From assembly GCF_003472385.1 (NCBI RefSeq), contig NZ_QRLV01000011.1:1-61729 (forward strand): a stretch of DNA of 61,729 nt, in the 5' to 3' direction. The DNA is from Sutterella sp. AM11-39. GTDB lineage: Bacteria > Pseudomonadota > Gammaproteobacteria > Burkholderiales > Burkholderiaceae_F. Positions within the stretch are counted from its first letter, which is position 1. The number at the start of each line of letters is the position of its first letter. Positions 8,654 to 22,000 of the stretch are shown here, one piece after another. Both the position numbers and the translations under genes were made by a program. A model generated the notes under the pieces. The model did not search any database and was not told the origin of the DNA. It worked only from the letters and a program-made list of their open reading frames with translations.

Positions 8654-8999
8654 GTCGTTCTCGGACCTGATGAATGATGTTTTTGCAATTTTCGGCACGA
8701 TGCCTTTTTTGACGAAACGGCCTTCTTGCCGAAATCGTCTCCAGTCAGATAAGCCTCTTTGATCTTACTGACGGTCAGAGCACCGAGACAACCTGTTTAG
8801 AGCATTCTTACTCACCCGAGGGATATGGCTCTAATCGGTCCAACATTTCTTTCACTGCGACAAAACATTCTTGTGTTTCAGCGTTTATACCCAAGTATTT
8901 TCCTGTACAATCCCGACTTGCGTTTGATCTGCATCAAATGCACCTCAACATCTTTTTTATTTGACTTATGACAAGCCCACCACGATAGGAATCACTTAC
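8654..8999. other. Divergent promoter region with TACAAT element
   Basis: This 346-base spacer separates two divergent lipoprotein genes. A TACAAT hexamer at 8906-8911 could be a -10 element on the plus strand, and an FNR-type palindrome lies just downstream (see separate entry). No open frame in it looks real. Confidence 0.4.
8924..8937. promoter_or_regulatory. FNR/ANR-type box TTGAT-N4-ATCAA
   Basis: TTGAT at 8924-8928, spacer CTGC, ATCAA at 8933-8937: a full match to the FNR-family consensus. Its centre lies about 70 bases before the start codon of the lipoprotein gene at 9000. A transcription start near 8972 would put the box at -41.5, the usual class II activator position. Oxygen-responsive control is an inference. 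Confidence 0.55.
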
Positions 9000-9887
9000 A
9001 TGAAAAGAACGGCACTTTCCTCAGCTGTCCTGTGTTCGGTTCTACTCACAGCATGCTCGACAGCGGAAATACCGCGAACAGTTCCTGAAAACAGCGCTTC
9101 GTACGACCAAACAGCTTCTTACGCCCAAAACTTGGGGCGTCAATTCGGCATCCTGAAAATCACTGATGCAATGACCGGTACGGAGCAATGCGCGAGTGTG
9201 AAGACAGAAACTCACCTGGCGCGCAATTTAGGTGTCACATTGTTGGCCAACTCTCCGCTTCAAGATCTTTCCAAAAGCGTATCCAAAGGCCCGTTCAGTA
9301 CCGGCGTAGGTCTGGACTTTGCCAACCTCGGCTGGAAGAACGACACGGTCTATTTCGAAAATCTTGATCACTGGTTCGCATTTGTTCCGCAGCAATCGTA
9401 CTCGAGCAAGGAAGCCGCTCAGAGCTACACCGTTCAGGCTCTGGCAGAAGCGACGATCGCCGTCTTCAGTCAAAACGGTTACACCGTTAAAGACATCAGA
9501 ACTTCAGAACTTGAGCAATCCGGCGACACGCTGCGGCAAAGCGTGCAAATCAAACTCGTGAACGAAGCCGCGGGCTGCTTAAAGCACTCCCCGTGCCGAA
9601 TTGCCTTTACATCGCATTTTTCGGAAAACGAACCGATGAAGCCGGCCGATTGGATCGTACAGACTCAAAAGCTCGATGGCGGCAAACACTGGAAATTCTG
9701 GGCAACCTCGCTTGAATCGGACTTAAAACAAACCCCTCTTTCGGAACAAAGCCGTCTGTGGGAATCTGTTTCAGGAAAGCTTCCGAACGGCTTTAGCCTG
9801 TATTTTGCGCCCAGACAGGTGGACAAGGGCCTTTGCCGTGAAGCCAGACTCATGAGCAACGGCAAAACCTACATGTTCAGTCGCTAA
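9000..9887 (+). CDS. Uncharacterised lipoprotein
   Basis: The ATG at 9000 has AGGA about 10 bases upstream. The signal peptide ends in the lipobox LLTAC (Cys near 19), so the 295-residue product should be lipid-anchored in the envelope. The mature part has four or more cysteines and no motif I can name; it is not obviously repetitive. The FNR-type box upstream suggests expression under low oxygen. It converges on the giant tpsA gene. Confidence 0.75.
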   Translation: MKRTALSSAVLCSVLLTACSTAEIPRTVPENSASYDQTASYAQNLGRQFGILKITDAMTGTEQCASVKTETHLARNLGVTLLANSPLQDLSKSVSKGPFSTGVGLDFANLGWKNDTVYFENLDHWFAFVPQQSYSSKEAAQSYTVQALAEATIAVFSQNGYTVKDIRTSELEQSGDTLRQSVQIKLVNEAAGCLKHSPCRIAFTSHFSENEPMKPADWIVQTQKLDGGKHWKFWATSLESDLKQTPLSEQSRLWESVSGKLPNGFSLYFAPRQVDKGLCREARLMSNGKTYMFSR

Positions 9888-9981
9888 AACAATCCTTTCA
9901 GACAGCGCTGAAGGCGATGCGTGACACGATATCCGGAACGTGTTATCCGTTAGAGCGCGACCATGCCGAGCGCACCCAATC

Positions 9982-10012
9982 GAAACCGCCGAGATCACCT
10001 CCCGGCGGTTTC
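9982..10012. terminator. Inverted repeat between convergent genes
   Basis: GAAACCGCCG at 9982-9991 pairs perfectly with CGGCGGTTTC at 10003-10012. It sits between the ends of the lipoprotein gene and tpsA. There is no long T run, so it may be a two-way transcription barrier rather than a classic terminator. Confidence 0.5.
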
Positions 10013-10028
10013 GTTCGTTGACGGCTTG

Positions 10029-13000
10029 TCAGTCCACGCTTTGAGCCATCCACCACAGATTGTGCGGATCACGAATGCGGTGGTCTATGATGATCGCCTT
10101 GGGAGAAGCCGGCAGCCCGTTTTCGAGCGTCAGACTGGATTCTTCCTCCTCATCCTTTGCGGACTGCGCATCGGTTCTCAGATGCATGAAGAAATACGGG
10201 TCCGTGGGCGAATCGAAGTCGCCGAAAGGTGCAACGATGTTGGCATCGACCGCACGACCGGCCGTTCCGTACATGGCATCGTTAAGTTCAAGATGAGGCA
10301 AATCGTCGGGCGATAGGTCACGAGCAAGAATTTGCCGCAATCCTTCGAGCGTCAACAGCGATCCGAACTTCTGTGCATGGTCGCGTACGAGAATCGTGCC
10401 GGATTCGGACTTGAGCAGGTCTTGACCGTGAGCCTGTCCGCCGTGCCCCGTTAGAACAATGATGCTGTCTTCGCCGACATACGGATCGGTGATGTTCACG
10501 TCTCCGTTGTGGTTGAGAATCATCGTCGAGTCTTCGGAGACGCCGCCATCGATTGTCACCGTTCCCTTTTCGGTTTGACTCAGGCGATAGACGTCGAGGT
10601 AACCTTCGGTCGTGTTCACCTCGGCAAGGTGGATGTTTCCTTTGTCGGTATAGACCGTCACACGGTTTCCGGTAAGCGACCCGGTAAAGACCACGTCACG
10701 CAGCTCTCCCTCTGCAATCGAGTCGTCGTAAAGGGCGCTCACGATGCCAAGCGTACCGCCGGCGGTAAGACTGTCGCCGTGAACGGCCGCAGCATTGATG
10801 AGTACATCGCCTCCGGTCGTCACGTTGTTGGCAAGAGTCACACCCGCATTGTCGGCATGCACCTTGAGGCTGCCGGCAAGCTCGCCGCTGGTCGATTCGT
10901 TCACCGTGATCGTTACGTCTCTGCGGCTTGTGCCAAAGGCGATGTTTTCTGCGGCTTCAAGATTGGCGTTGGTGACGGTGTTGCCCGAGGACCCGGCTGT
11001 GTCGTCGAGCGGCGCATCGAGAAGAATGCTTCCCGCTTCAGACTTGGCCGTAAGAGCATTGCCGTGTATGCCTCCTTCTGCGAGCGCATTCTGCTGAACG
11101 ATGTCATCACGTGCAGTAAGAACCACGTTGGCCTGATCGTCGTCGGCGGTCTTGCCTCCGAGTTTGACATTACCGGCAAGTTCAATGCCGCCTTCTTCGG
11201 ACGTGACTTCAGCGGTCTTTCCCGTCACAAGAACATCGCCTTGCAGGTACGCACCTTCATGCCCCGAAACAGAAGCCGTCTGACGTGCTTCAATGACAGT
11301 GCCGTCTTCGATACACAATGTCGACTCGGTGCTCGAGACGCTGACGTTGTTGCCTGTCATCGTCACGCCTTCGCCGCCCACCGTGAGATTGTCGGCCACG
11401 GCGATCGTGAGAGCTTCGGCCGCATTGAAGTTCGAGCCGGACTTCACCGCGTTGTCGTCAAGCCGTCCGGCTTTGATCGTAAGACTGCCCTCGGTGCTCG
11501 AGACTTTCACCGGATCCGGCCCGAGCATCAGTTCGTCGCCGGCGGTAATGAAGATTTCACCGGCGCTTAGCCCTTCATCCGTTGCCGTAATGCCCGAAAT
11601 ATCCACGTTGCCTTCGACGGCGGTTACGGTGAGCGTTCCCGGCGTCTTCACGTCTGCGTTGCTCAGCGTGATGTCGCCTTCGGAGGAAACAACCGTCAGA
11701 GCCTCGCCCGCAGCGGCTTTACCCGTGAGCGAAACGTCGCCGGTCGCCTGCACACCGATGTTTTGCGCGGCATCGAGATTGACCAGATCAAGCGATCCGC
11801 CCGTACCGACGGTATGCAGCCATACGTTTTCAACGCTGTTGTTAAAGACAAGGGTTTCGTCGGAGTCCACTCGCAACGCGGTGGTTTCGGTGCCGATGTT
11901 TCCGATTACGTTGAGAATGACCTCCCCGTCCTTGCCCGCCGAGAGGTAACCCATGGTCGAGAAGTCGAGTACGTCGTCGCCGAAGTCGACTTCCTTACCT
12001 GCGAATGCATAGAGATTGGACGCGGTGAGCGACACATCGCTGCCGCCCGAAACCGAGTAAAGTGTCAGATTGCCCGAATCGCTTGTCACGAAAATGTCAT
12101 CGGCGCTCGACAAAGCGACCCATCCGTCTGCGGCGTGCGTCACATGAAGCGGTGTATCGGACGTGCCGATGCCGCCCGATCCGCCGCGGATCGCAACGCT
12201 TGAGCCATTTACTTCTCCCTTGATTCCAAAGACGCTGTCTACACCGTACACGCCGTTGGCGCTGGCAAGCCTCACGGCCCCGTTGCGTGCGATGACGCGA
12301 GAAATCTTGAGTGCCGTATCGGCGGAGGACTGCACGAAAACGTTTGTTTCGGTTTCGGCCTGGAACTTGTCGGCCTTGACAGTCACGGGCTGCTTGAGTT
12401 CAACGGTTACCGTGCCGTCGGCATTCCAGTCCACGTCGTCAACATCGGCTTGAGCAAGAAGCTTGAGAATCTCGGTGTTTATCTCACCGCTTTGCGTGCG
12501 CAGTTCGCCCGTTACGGAGTCGCTGTTGACGCCCAGGCCGCCGTATGCGGAGTTGACGGTGATCTGCTTGCCGATGATGTTGGGTTCACCGGCAACCGGT
12601 ACGTCTCCGGGATCGGGATTGACGATTGACTCGGCTATTGAATAGAGCAGTTCGTCCTGCGTCCAGTCGTAATTGTCGGCAGAGCGTGCAAGTTTGCCCA
12701 AGTTTGTCGACTCGTCGGCCTTTTCTCCTTCGACGGCGGCCTCTGCCGACCCGTATGCGGCAAAGCGTTCGGTGAGCGAAGCGAAATCCGCTTTCTGTTC
12801 GTCCGTCAGATTGTCCTGCGACTTGTAAGCCTCATAGCGCTCGTAGTCATTGACCACTGCCGCTTCGGCTTTCTGCATGTCGGATTTCCAGTTCTGTTCA
12901 CCGATGTCTTCACCGTTTTCGCCGATCAACCCGAGGTCCTTCCAGAGCGCAATGCGCTCTTCGGCGGTAAGGGCTGTCTCTTCGGAGCGATCGATCGCGT

Positions 13001-16000
13001 CGAACACGGTTCCTTCTTCAAGATTAATCAAGACATTGCCTTCGGTCGACTCGACCTTGCCGAGGCCTAGATTTCCCTTTCCTTCACCGACCGTGACTGA
13101 AATGTCTTTGGCCGCGGTTGCGTCGAACCGTTGCGAGGAATCGAGCTTGGCGATCTGTTCGACATCGGCCTTGATGCTTCCTTGCGTGCTGGTAAGCGCA
13201 ATGTCGGATGCCTTTACGGTGGCCACCAGGTCTGCGCTTGACGTAAACCCGACGGCGTCACCCGCCGTCAAATCAGCCTTGACTGCCGAATTGGTCAGGC
13301 GCGAGCCGTCGATGTAGATATTGTTGCCAGCGGAGATCTTGGCGATCAGCTGCTCGTTCCCTCCCGAAAGCGCGATGGCGTTGTCTGCTTCACCGATTGA
13401 TCCGCCAGCCGACATCGAAAGTTCTGAAGCGCCGTTTATGACCGCATGACTCGAGGCTGAGAGGATGTCGTTTCCGGCAGTCAGCGTCACCTTACCCTCG
13501 GTTGCCGAGACACGATTTCCAAGCAAAAGCGTACCACCCGTCTTGATGTCAATCGAGTTGGAGCCTTCAATCAGTCCGCCGCCGATGCCGTAATCGGCCT
13601 TAACGGTAAAAGTCACGATCTTTTGCGAAGATTCGGTCCGGGTTCCTGCCAAATGGTCGGTACCGCCCCAGTGAAGCGCATCGTCGTACGTTCTCCACTC
13701 GACCCATTGCCAATCGGATTTGTATTCCTTGACCGTCTGGACAATGCCTTGAGCCTGATTGGTCTGCTCGGAAGAACTCTGAATGAATGTCGTGCCTTCG
13801 AGCATGTCTTTTCCGAGTTCAGTCAACGTGATCTCCGATTGGTCAGGTTCTGTGTTTTTGTCCCAAATCGTTTGACGCCACCAGGTAAAGTGGTTTTCGC
13901 GGTTTACTCGCCCGACCGTACCTGTCTGATAGCCCCATGACCAGGAGTAAAGCGTTCCCTTGACCGGGTCGTAGCCGAAAGTATTGCTGTTGTGGTCTCG
14001 GATGATGATGCTGTCTTCAATACGTTCGCCCTTCTCATCGAGGTACCAATTGCCATACTGATTCTGTGACCATTCGGTTACCATGGCCGAGGCCTTCCGG
14101 TCACCGTATGACTTGTAGTTCGTGTCCGTGATGCGGACGCGCCCTGCAATGTTGCCGGTGTCGACGACACCTGTGAGCACGTCATAGTCACCCACGTCAA
14201 CCTTGATGTCGGCGCTGCCGTTGGCAACGTAGATGTTGCCGTTGCCGGTGCTCGCAATGCGCCCCGTGATGTAGACGTGCCCGCCCTGCGGATTGATGTC
14301 ATCGAGCACGATGCGCTCGTTGACCGGGTCGTACCAGGCGGCGACACGATAACTGTAAGTGCCGTCCTTATTGTCGACATAGCCACCCTCGCTGATAAGG
14401 TAAGCGGCGCTCTTGACATCAATATTTTGCTTGGAACCGTTCTTCACCCAATTGTCGGTCACCGTTTTGATTCTCTCGAGCGCGTCGCCGCTCAGGTCAA
14501 GCTGGTACGAGGAATATCCGCTTTGCACGGTTCCGTTGATGTTGATCATCTCGCCCGAGATGATCACATCGCCGCCCGCGATGATGCTGCCGCCCTGTAC
14601 CTCCTTGTTATTCCAAGCGTAGTTGTTCTGGTCATAATTCTCAGCGATTTTCTTGTCGATCTCTTCTCTGGCCTCTGTCCACTGATCCTCCACGTTCCCG
14701 CCGATGTTCGTGATTCCGCTCGAATAAGCCTGCGTGACCGTACCGTTGGCCGACAAATCGACGTTGCCGGCGGCAGAGATCGTGGATCCTTCGTGTTGGA
14801 AGAGGTCGGACGCCGAGTGAATCTTCACGTCGCCCGCAGCATTGACGATATTACCCGTGAGAATCACGCTGGTGTCGGGCTTGATCGTTCTCGTCACCGT
14901 TTCACTGCCGTCCTTGCCCGTGTAGGTGATCGAATCGCCGAGGTTAGAGGCGATGTCGATGACCGGCTTGTCGGCCGTCGGGTTGGTTGCGACATTGGCG
15001 ACGTCAAATCCTGCCGTGCTCTGTCCGGGCATTACGGCAACGTCGTTCATGGTCACGTTACCGCCGACATTGAGGATTTCGAGGTCGCCTATCTTGAGCG
15101 CGAGATTGGAATTGTTCTCGATCGTAATGCCTGTGGCTGAATTCGCCTTAACAGCCCCCTTGCCCGATACGGTGCCGGTTGTGAAACTCACATTGCCGCC
15201 TGAAACCGTGATGTTGTCGACCAAAACATAGCCTCGATCAACCGATGTGGCTGCTCTCACGGCACCGTCTTCGCTTCTCGTCGCATAACCCTTGTCAAGC
15301 ATGACGTTGATCAATGCTTCGTCTTCGGCCATGTACGCGGCCAGAATCGATCCGTTGTCGGTGCCTAGCCCCGAATACTCCTGTATCAGGCGCTGCAGCT
15401 CCATGTGACGATCCCAGTATTCGTTGGCATTCTCATCCATTCCGATGCTGATGCCGTCGCGAATCGATTCTGCAAATTCCGTCTCTTCGCCTTCGTTGAC
15501 GGTGACGATCGGACTTTCCCGAACGTCTCCACCCGTCGTCAAGCCCCAGTCGTTTTCATGCAACACGACGCCCTCTATGGTCACATTGGCGGCGGTGTTG
15601 ACGCCCGCAAGAATTTCTCCGTCGAGCGTCACGGCGTTGGACTGCTGCGTTGTGCCCTTCGGAATTTCGCCCGAACCGGAAGTCACCATTTCAACGTTGC
15701 CCGCGGTCTTGCCGCTTGTCCAGTTGTAGTAGCGCGCTTCCTTCTTGCTTGTAAGATCACCGAGAATGGCCGCAACCTTGGTGTCTGCCGTCGAAAGAAC
15801 GGTTGCTCCTTCGTTAACCGACACAGAGTTGGTAAACGCATACGCATCCGTGATCTTGGAACTCACCGGCGCAATGAGCGAGTGGTTGTAGGCGTGCGTG
15901 TAAGTGTGGAAATCCAGCGAAGCGTCGGCGCCGCTGGCATCTCGGCCGGCGTACAGGTTGACGTCTCGGCCGGAATGGACGGAAGCGTTCTTGGCAATGT

Positions 16001-19000
16001 CAACCGAATTGTCGCGCGCGTAGGTGAGCGTGAGACTTGCCGTTGAGCCGCCGCCCGCCGCACCGCGGACGTTTCCGACGGCTGCAAGTTCATAGGTCTC
16101 GTCTCCGGAAGCAGACAACGTGATGTTGCCCGCGGACGTCGTTGTCCGCAAAGAAGCTCCTTCACCGATATTCACCGTGTCGGTGACATGGATGTTGTGC
16201 GTGGCGCTGGTGCCGACGCCTGCCACAGCCCCTGCCGTGAGCGACTGCACGCGAAGAGCGGTCGCGCCCGTGGTCTTAGCCGCGAGCGTCATTGCCTCGG
16301 CTGAAGTCAGTTTGGCGTTCTTGCCGACCGTGACGGACGCCGTAGACGTCTGGGTATTGCTGACGCTCACCGTGCTTCCTGCCACCGCGCCGTAGTTGGC
16401 GGAAATGAGAGCAAACGCGTTTTCACCCTCTTGCACGGGTTTGATCGTCCATTTGGAGTCACTCAGCAGTTCAAGTGTCCCCCCGCTTTCAATTTCCGTG
16501 TTGTCCGCAAGCGTGACGGCGGTGGCTCCCGTCATTGAATTGACGATGCCCGCACCGCTGCCGCCGGCCACATCGCCCTTGGTGTTTCGACCGTGGAAAG
16601 CGACGTCGCGGTCTGTGAGAGCCGAGACGCGCATGTCCTCTGCCGTGAGCCACTTGCCGGAGATGTCGGCCGACGTGCTTGACGTATCGTTGTGTTCAAG
16701 TCGAATGGCATCGACGTCGATCGCGATGACCGAGCCGCCGGCGCCGGTGGCGTTGAAAACGGCGTTTTCCGTGTTGTGTGCTTTGACATCAATGTCTTTG
16801 GCTTTCGTCTCATCGGACTTGCCGACCATGGTAACCGAAGTTTTGACGCCGTGGCCGAGCTTCAGAGCGCTGTTGTCGCTCGAAATGACTTCGCCGGCGG
16901 CTTCACGTGACACAAGCGAGTATTCGGCATGCCCTTCCGCATCGATGTCGACGGTCGTATCCTGCGAGTAGTTCACCTTGTCCGTCTTGAGTTTGACCTC
17001 GGCATTGTTCGTGAGGCTACCGGTATTGACCTGAACGCCCAGACCGGCGCCGCCATAGCCCTTCACAAGAGAGGTCATGTGAAGCGCATCGGCCGAGTTG
17101 TCCGTGTCGCGCCCGGCCGAAGCAAGCAGACTGACATCATGGGTGCTCAATTGTCCGCCCCTGACTTCAAGTTCGGCTTTTCCGGACTCGACGGCTTTCG
17201 CTTCGACGATGCCGAGCGCAAAGCCGCTGCCGCCGTAACTGTCGGCCGTTACCGAAATAGTGGGTTTGAGAACAACGCTCGCCCCGAAGATGCCTGTCTT
17301 GCGATCCTGCAAAACACCGTCCTCTTCCTCCTTCCAAACATAGTCTTCGGCCGTGACATTGTTGATGTCGGTTCGGGCGGTTCCGGAATCCGTGATTTCG
17401 GCTACCGCGCCGACGCCGGTGATGCCGCCGAAGTAACCGGCCTTGGAATGGGCTGTCAATACGGGGGTTCTTTGTGCCGAGAACGACGTCGTTCCCTTGA
17501 CAGCGGCGTTGTCCATGCGAACCCGCGCGGCGGTCCTGTCCTTGATTTTGCTGATCACGGCCCCGGCCGTTCCGACAGCCACTTCCACGCCGAGCGATTC
17601 AATCGAACTTGAGCGATTGTCGGCTGAATTGATCGTCAGCGTTCCCTTGTCGTCTTCCGACGTTTGTCGAGCTTCGTAGGTGCCGCTCTTGATTTCGACC
17701 GATGCCTGACCGTCGGCCTTGGTTTCACCGTAGACGGCCGAGCCTGCAACGATGCCGAGCGATCCCTGATAGAGCTTGAGCTTGTCAACCGCACCGAGAC
17801 GCGATTCGATGGTAATGTTGTCCGAACGAACACCGCCGTTTTCAATACTCACCGCCGCGTCGCTGTGACGCGTCAATGTGGCTACCGACGCGGCAAGTGA
17901 CGCCGCGCCGCCGCTGCCGGATCCGAGCGTGACATTGACGCCCGCGCCCGCATCCGTATCTTCATTGGCTGTAATCGACACGCTGCCTTTCTTTGAGGTA
18001 TCGGCAGGTTCAGAGACGATTGTCGTATCGGTGAGCGCAACGTGAGTGCCCGTGAGCCCCTTCGTCGGGGTGGGGCCGGCAGACACGGGAGCGTCCGTGT
18101 CCGCAGATGCGCCCTGTGCGCCGCCCTCGGCCGTCTTCTTTGCGCGATTGAGTATCTCTTCGGTGGTGACGCTGCCGAACTTATCCTGATATCCGGACAC
18201 TTCGTCGCTCGGATCATCAGCACTGCCCGACGGAAATGCGTCGCCGAAAATCGATTCGTTGCCTGTGGGTTCGCCGATTTCAGTGGCAACGACATTGGCT
18301 GCGATGCCGCCGATCAAACCTCCGGTCACCATCACGAGCGTACCGTCGACCGTGCGGTTCTGCCCGGCGCTGATCTCCATTGTGTCCGCCGCAAGAGCGG
18401 ATTTGTTCACGTTGACACGTGCGGCGTCGTGAATTCGGTTGACGACGACGCTGGCGCCTGCTCCGCCGTAAGCGCCTGCTCCGACGCCTATTTCAACGAT
18501 ATCGATCGTATCTTTGTTTTCAGCGCTTATCCCGATTCTTTGGGCACCTTGGGACTGCCCTTGCGCGTCCGTCTTGCGGATGTCTGCGTTTTGCACCGTG
18601 ACTTCCGACTCCCCGTCGACCGTATTGACACCCACAAACGCGGCCCCCGCAACGCCCTGAACGGCAACAGCCGCGCTGGCGCCGTAAAGCTTGATGCCGG
18701 TGGTTCGCTCGGCCGTAATTTGCGCACTGTCGGTGTGAAGTGTCAGCGTCGCGCCGGTTGTCGATCCGAAATGCGATGCCACACGGTTATTGATATTGTT
18801 GATGGCCACACTCACGGCACCGGCGCCGGCAAGCGTGCCGGCTCCCGTGATGCCGAGATTGGAAATGCGGCCTAGGTAATTAGCATTCTGCAGATAACTT
18901 CGAGCTGCCGTGAGTGTAGAGTTTGTCCGAACATCCGTCTCAACGCTCGAGTGCAGATTCGTGACCGCGGCTGAAGCCCCCAATGCTCCGCTGCCTGCGA

Positions 19001-22000
19001 CTGCCGCGGTGATCGTCATGGCCGAGACGCCTTCTTTGCCTTCGGCTTGAATCGAAGCGTCCTTATCCGTCGTGATGATTGAATCTTGCGTGAGTTCGGC
19101 CTTGGTTGCGTGCTTGGTCTGAACGACAGAGACGTTGGCGTCGCCCGCAAAGGTCATGGCGCCGCCCACTGTCGTGAGCGACGTAAAGAAATTGGCGTAG
19201 TCGCCCGCAAAAATGCCGATGTCAGCCGTGCGGCTGTCGATCGAAGAGTTTCTCACGGAAGCCGTCGTTGTGCCTCCGTGCGTGACGGCGTTGGCTGATC
19301 CCGAGACCTCCGCGCTCGAGGCACCGCCCCCGTTGATGACAAGCGTCTTGTAGGTCGTGGTGCTTGTTGCCGACACCAACGTGCCCGACACCGTGACGTC
19401 GTCTCGATCCGTTTCAAGAGATTTGCCGATGCTGACGTCTTCGACCACATCGCTGTTGATGGCGTCATCGTCTACGCCGCCTTTAACGGCAAGCATATGT
19501 CCGCTGTCGCCGGTTCGGTTGAGCGTGACGTAATCGAGTTCGGCCGTCGTGTTGACCGAGTGATCGGTAACGCCGATATTGAGGCCTACGGCTGCCGTGC
19601 CGGCGCCCACCACTTGGCCCGCATAGGTGCCCACCGTATCGTCGGACGTGGCGTAGATTGCCGCCGCTCCTTTATGCTGCAGCAGCATCGGCGCGTCACT
19701 CGTTCCGGCTAGCCGCGCCGTTACGTCGCCCGAGATGTTGTTGATGGTCGCAGAGCCCGCAACTGCCGTGTTCATGGCTCCCGCACCGCCCACGCCGATC
19801 GAATTGATGTCATTGGCGGAAACTGCTCCGACCTCAATCGTGTCGACTTCAAAGTTGCTGATTTTCTCACCGACGGAAGAGACATCGATATCGATCGTGT
19901 TGAACCCGAAGCCCACGCCGACGCCGGCCATATTGCCGCCGCCGGCCATGATGCCGAGGTTGCCGATGGTCGCTCTGCTCTCCGATTTGATCGACAGCGT
20001 TCCGAGAGCGCCGCTTTGCTGCGTGTGATTGACGTTGCGAACCTGGGCCGTTACCGTACGATCGATTTTGTTTTTAGCCGACGCCGTCGTGATGCCCACG
20101 CCTCCCGGGGCCGCCGACACGCCGAGCGTCATGGTCATCACTTTGTCTTTGGCGTGAGCCTCTACGGAAATGTCGGTTGCCGTATCCTTCGATTCGATCG
20201 AGGAATCTTCGAGCTTTGCTTCTGTGGCACCCCTGTCCAGGGTAATGCCGATTCCGCCCGAAACCGATGCGCCTTCTCCGTAGTTGACGGATACGGCGCC
20301 CGCCAGTGTCCAAGCCTGAGACTCGTCCTTGGCATTGATGTCAATGCCGCCCAGACCCGTAAGCATCGATCCCTTGATGTGAGCCTGTGCGTTGTTGGCC
20401 AGACGGTTAAGTACGACCGAACCGCCGACGGCGGCATTGGCCGCGACGGAACCGTTAACGGCGGCATCCCACGTCTGCGCATTGTTGTGCGCGTTGACCA
20501 CAAAGTCACCCATGCCGGTGCCGTTGATCGTCGAGCTGTCCAAACCGGCAATGGCGTTGTTTTCTACGCCTGTACTCACAAAAGCGGCTCCGATGCCCGC
20601 TCCCGACTCGCCGACGGCAGCGCTCGCGTTCCCCGCGACATTTACCGTTTTGGCTTCGTTGGTGGCGCTGACGGCGTTCTTAACAGTCGCTGAGTCTTCG
20701 CTTTGCGAAGGCGTGAGCGTCAAACCGGTGGCAGTCGATTCGGCCGTCTGTTCGATGCCGCCCAGGATAAGCGACCCTGCGACACCGAAACTCGTCTCAC
20801 CTGTTGCCGCAGCGGCAACGCCGGCGGCGACGTTAACCGTCGAGACGTCTGTTGCGGCAATCTGCGTAAAGCCGATGCCTTGGACGGCCGTCGTGTCGGT
20901 TTTCACGGTGAGCGTATCGCTCTTTGCCGTAAAGCGATTGTCAAAGTCGCTCACCAGGATCGCAGCGCTGCCGGATCCGCCGCCTTGGCTTCCGACGGCA
21001 ACGCCCACACCGATGGCCACAGACACTTGACTCATCTTGCTGCCGTCGACGAATTCGCCCTTGACGTCGACACTCTCCTTCTTGTCTTTATCCTTGTAGA
21101 GCGTTATTCCTTCAAGCGCATCGCGATTGAGAAGTTTTTCTCGCGTGAGAACGCCGTCAACGCCTTTGGCACGCTGAGCCAGATCGTGAGCCTCTTGCCC
21201 GTTTCCTGTTCCTGCGGTGCGCGCGGCAATTTCAACCGTTCCGCCGTCAGCAACGGTAAGTGTGGTGCGGTCGGCCTGAGCATTGACATTGTTGGTGATG
21301 TCCGCGTAGAGAATCGAGCCCGAAGCCGCGCCGGCTGTTTCCGACGACACGGCCACGTTGGCGCCCACGGCTGTATTTACCTGCGTGAGGCTTGCAAGCG
21401 CGCGAACACTTGCGTTCGAAAGGTCGGAAAGATTCGAGTCTGACATTTCCGAACCGATGGTGTTCTTGATTTTGGCTACGGCAATGGAAGCGCCGAAGGC
21501 TCCGGAGAATGTACCGCCGCCGGCGGCCACGCCCACGGCCGTGCCGCCCGTGACCTGCGTTTCGCCGGACCATGCCGTCTGATCGTAGACATGGTCTCCG
21601 TCGTCACTGGAGCTGTAGTTCAGATTCTTGACGCTGGCCGTGACCTCGTTTGTAACGAGATTGGCTGAAATGCCCGCGTCAATGCCAAGGGCCGTCTGCG
21701 ACTGACCGGCTGCGACGGCGAGCCCCAGACCTTCGGCGACTGTCGTGCCGTTGACGAGCGATTTCACGCTCGTGTCTTGAGCCGTGATCTTGAGGCCGTC
21801 AATACCGATTGCGTTGACAAAGTCCAACCTGTTGACGGCGCCGGATCCGCCGATGCCGACGTTGCTCGTTGTATTGCCGCCTCGCGTGATCGAAAGAGCC
21901 GCAGCGCCCGCAAAGGCGCCGATCCATTTGTTCGAAAGTGCTTCAATGGACAGACTTTGGGCCTTCAAAGAGAACGGATCGCTTGCACTGCTCTGAATCG

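Noticed and set aside
10509..11570. Long plus-strand open frame of 353 residues inside tpsA
   Set aside because: Shadow of the highly repetitive minus-strand gene; no ribosome site, no family features, and codon pattern follows the antisense of tpsA. The same holds for the other plus-strand frames between 10.1 and 25.7 kb.
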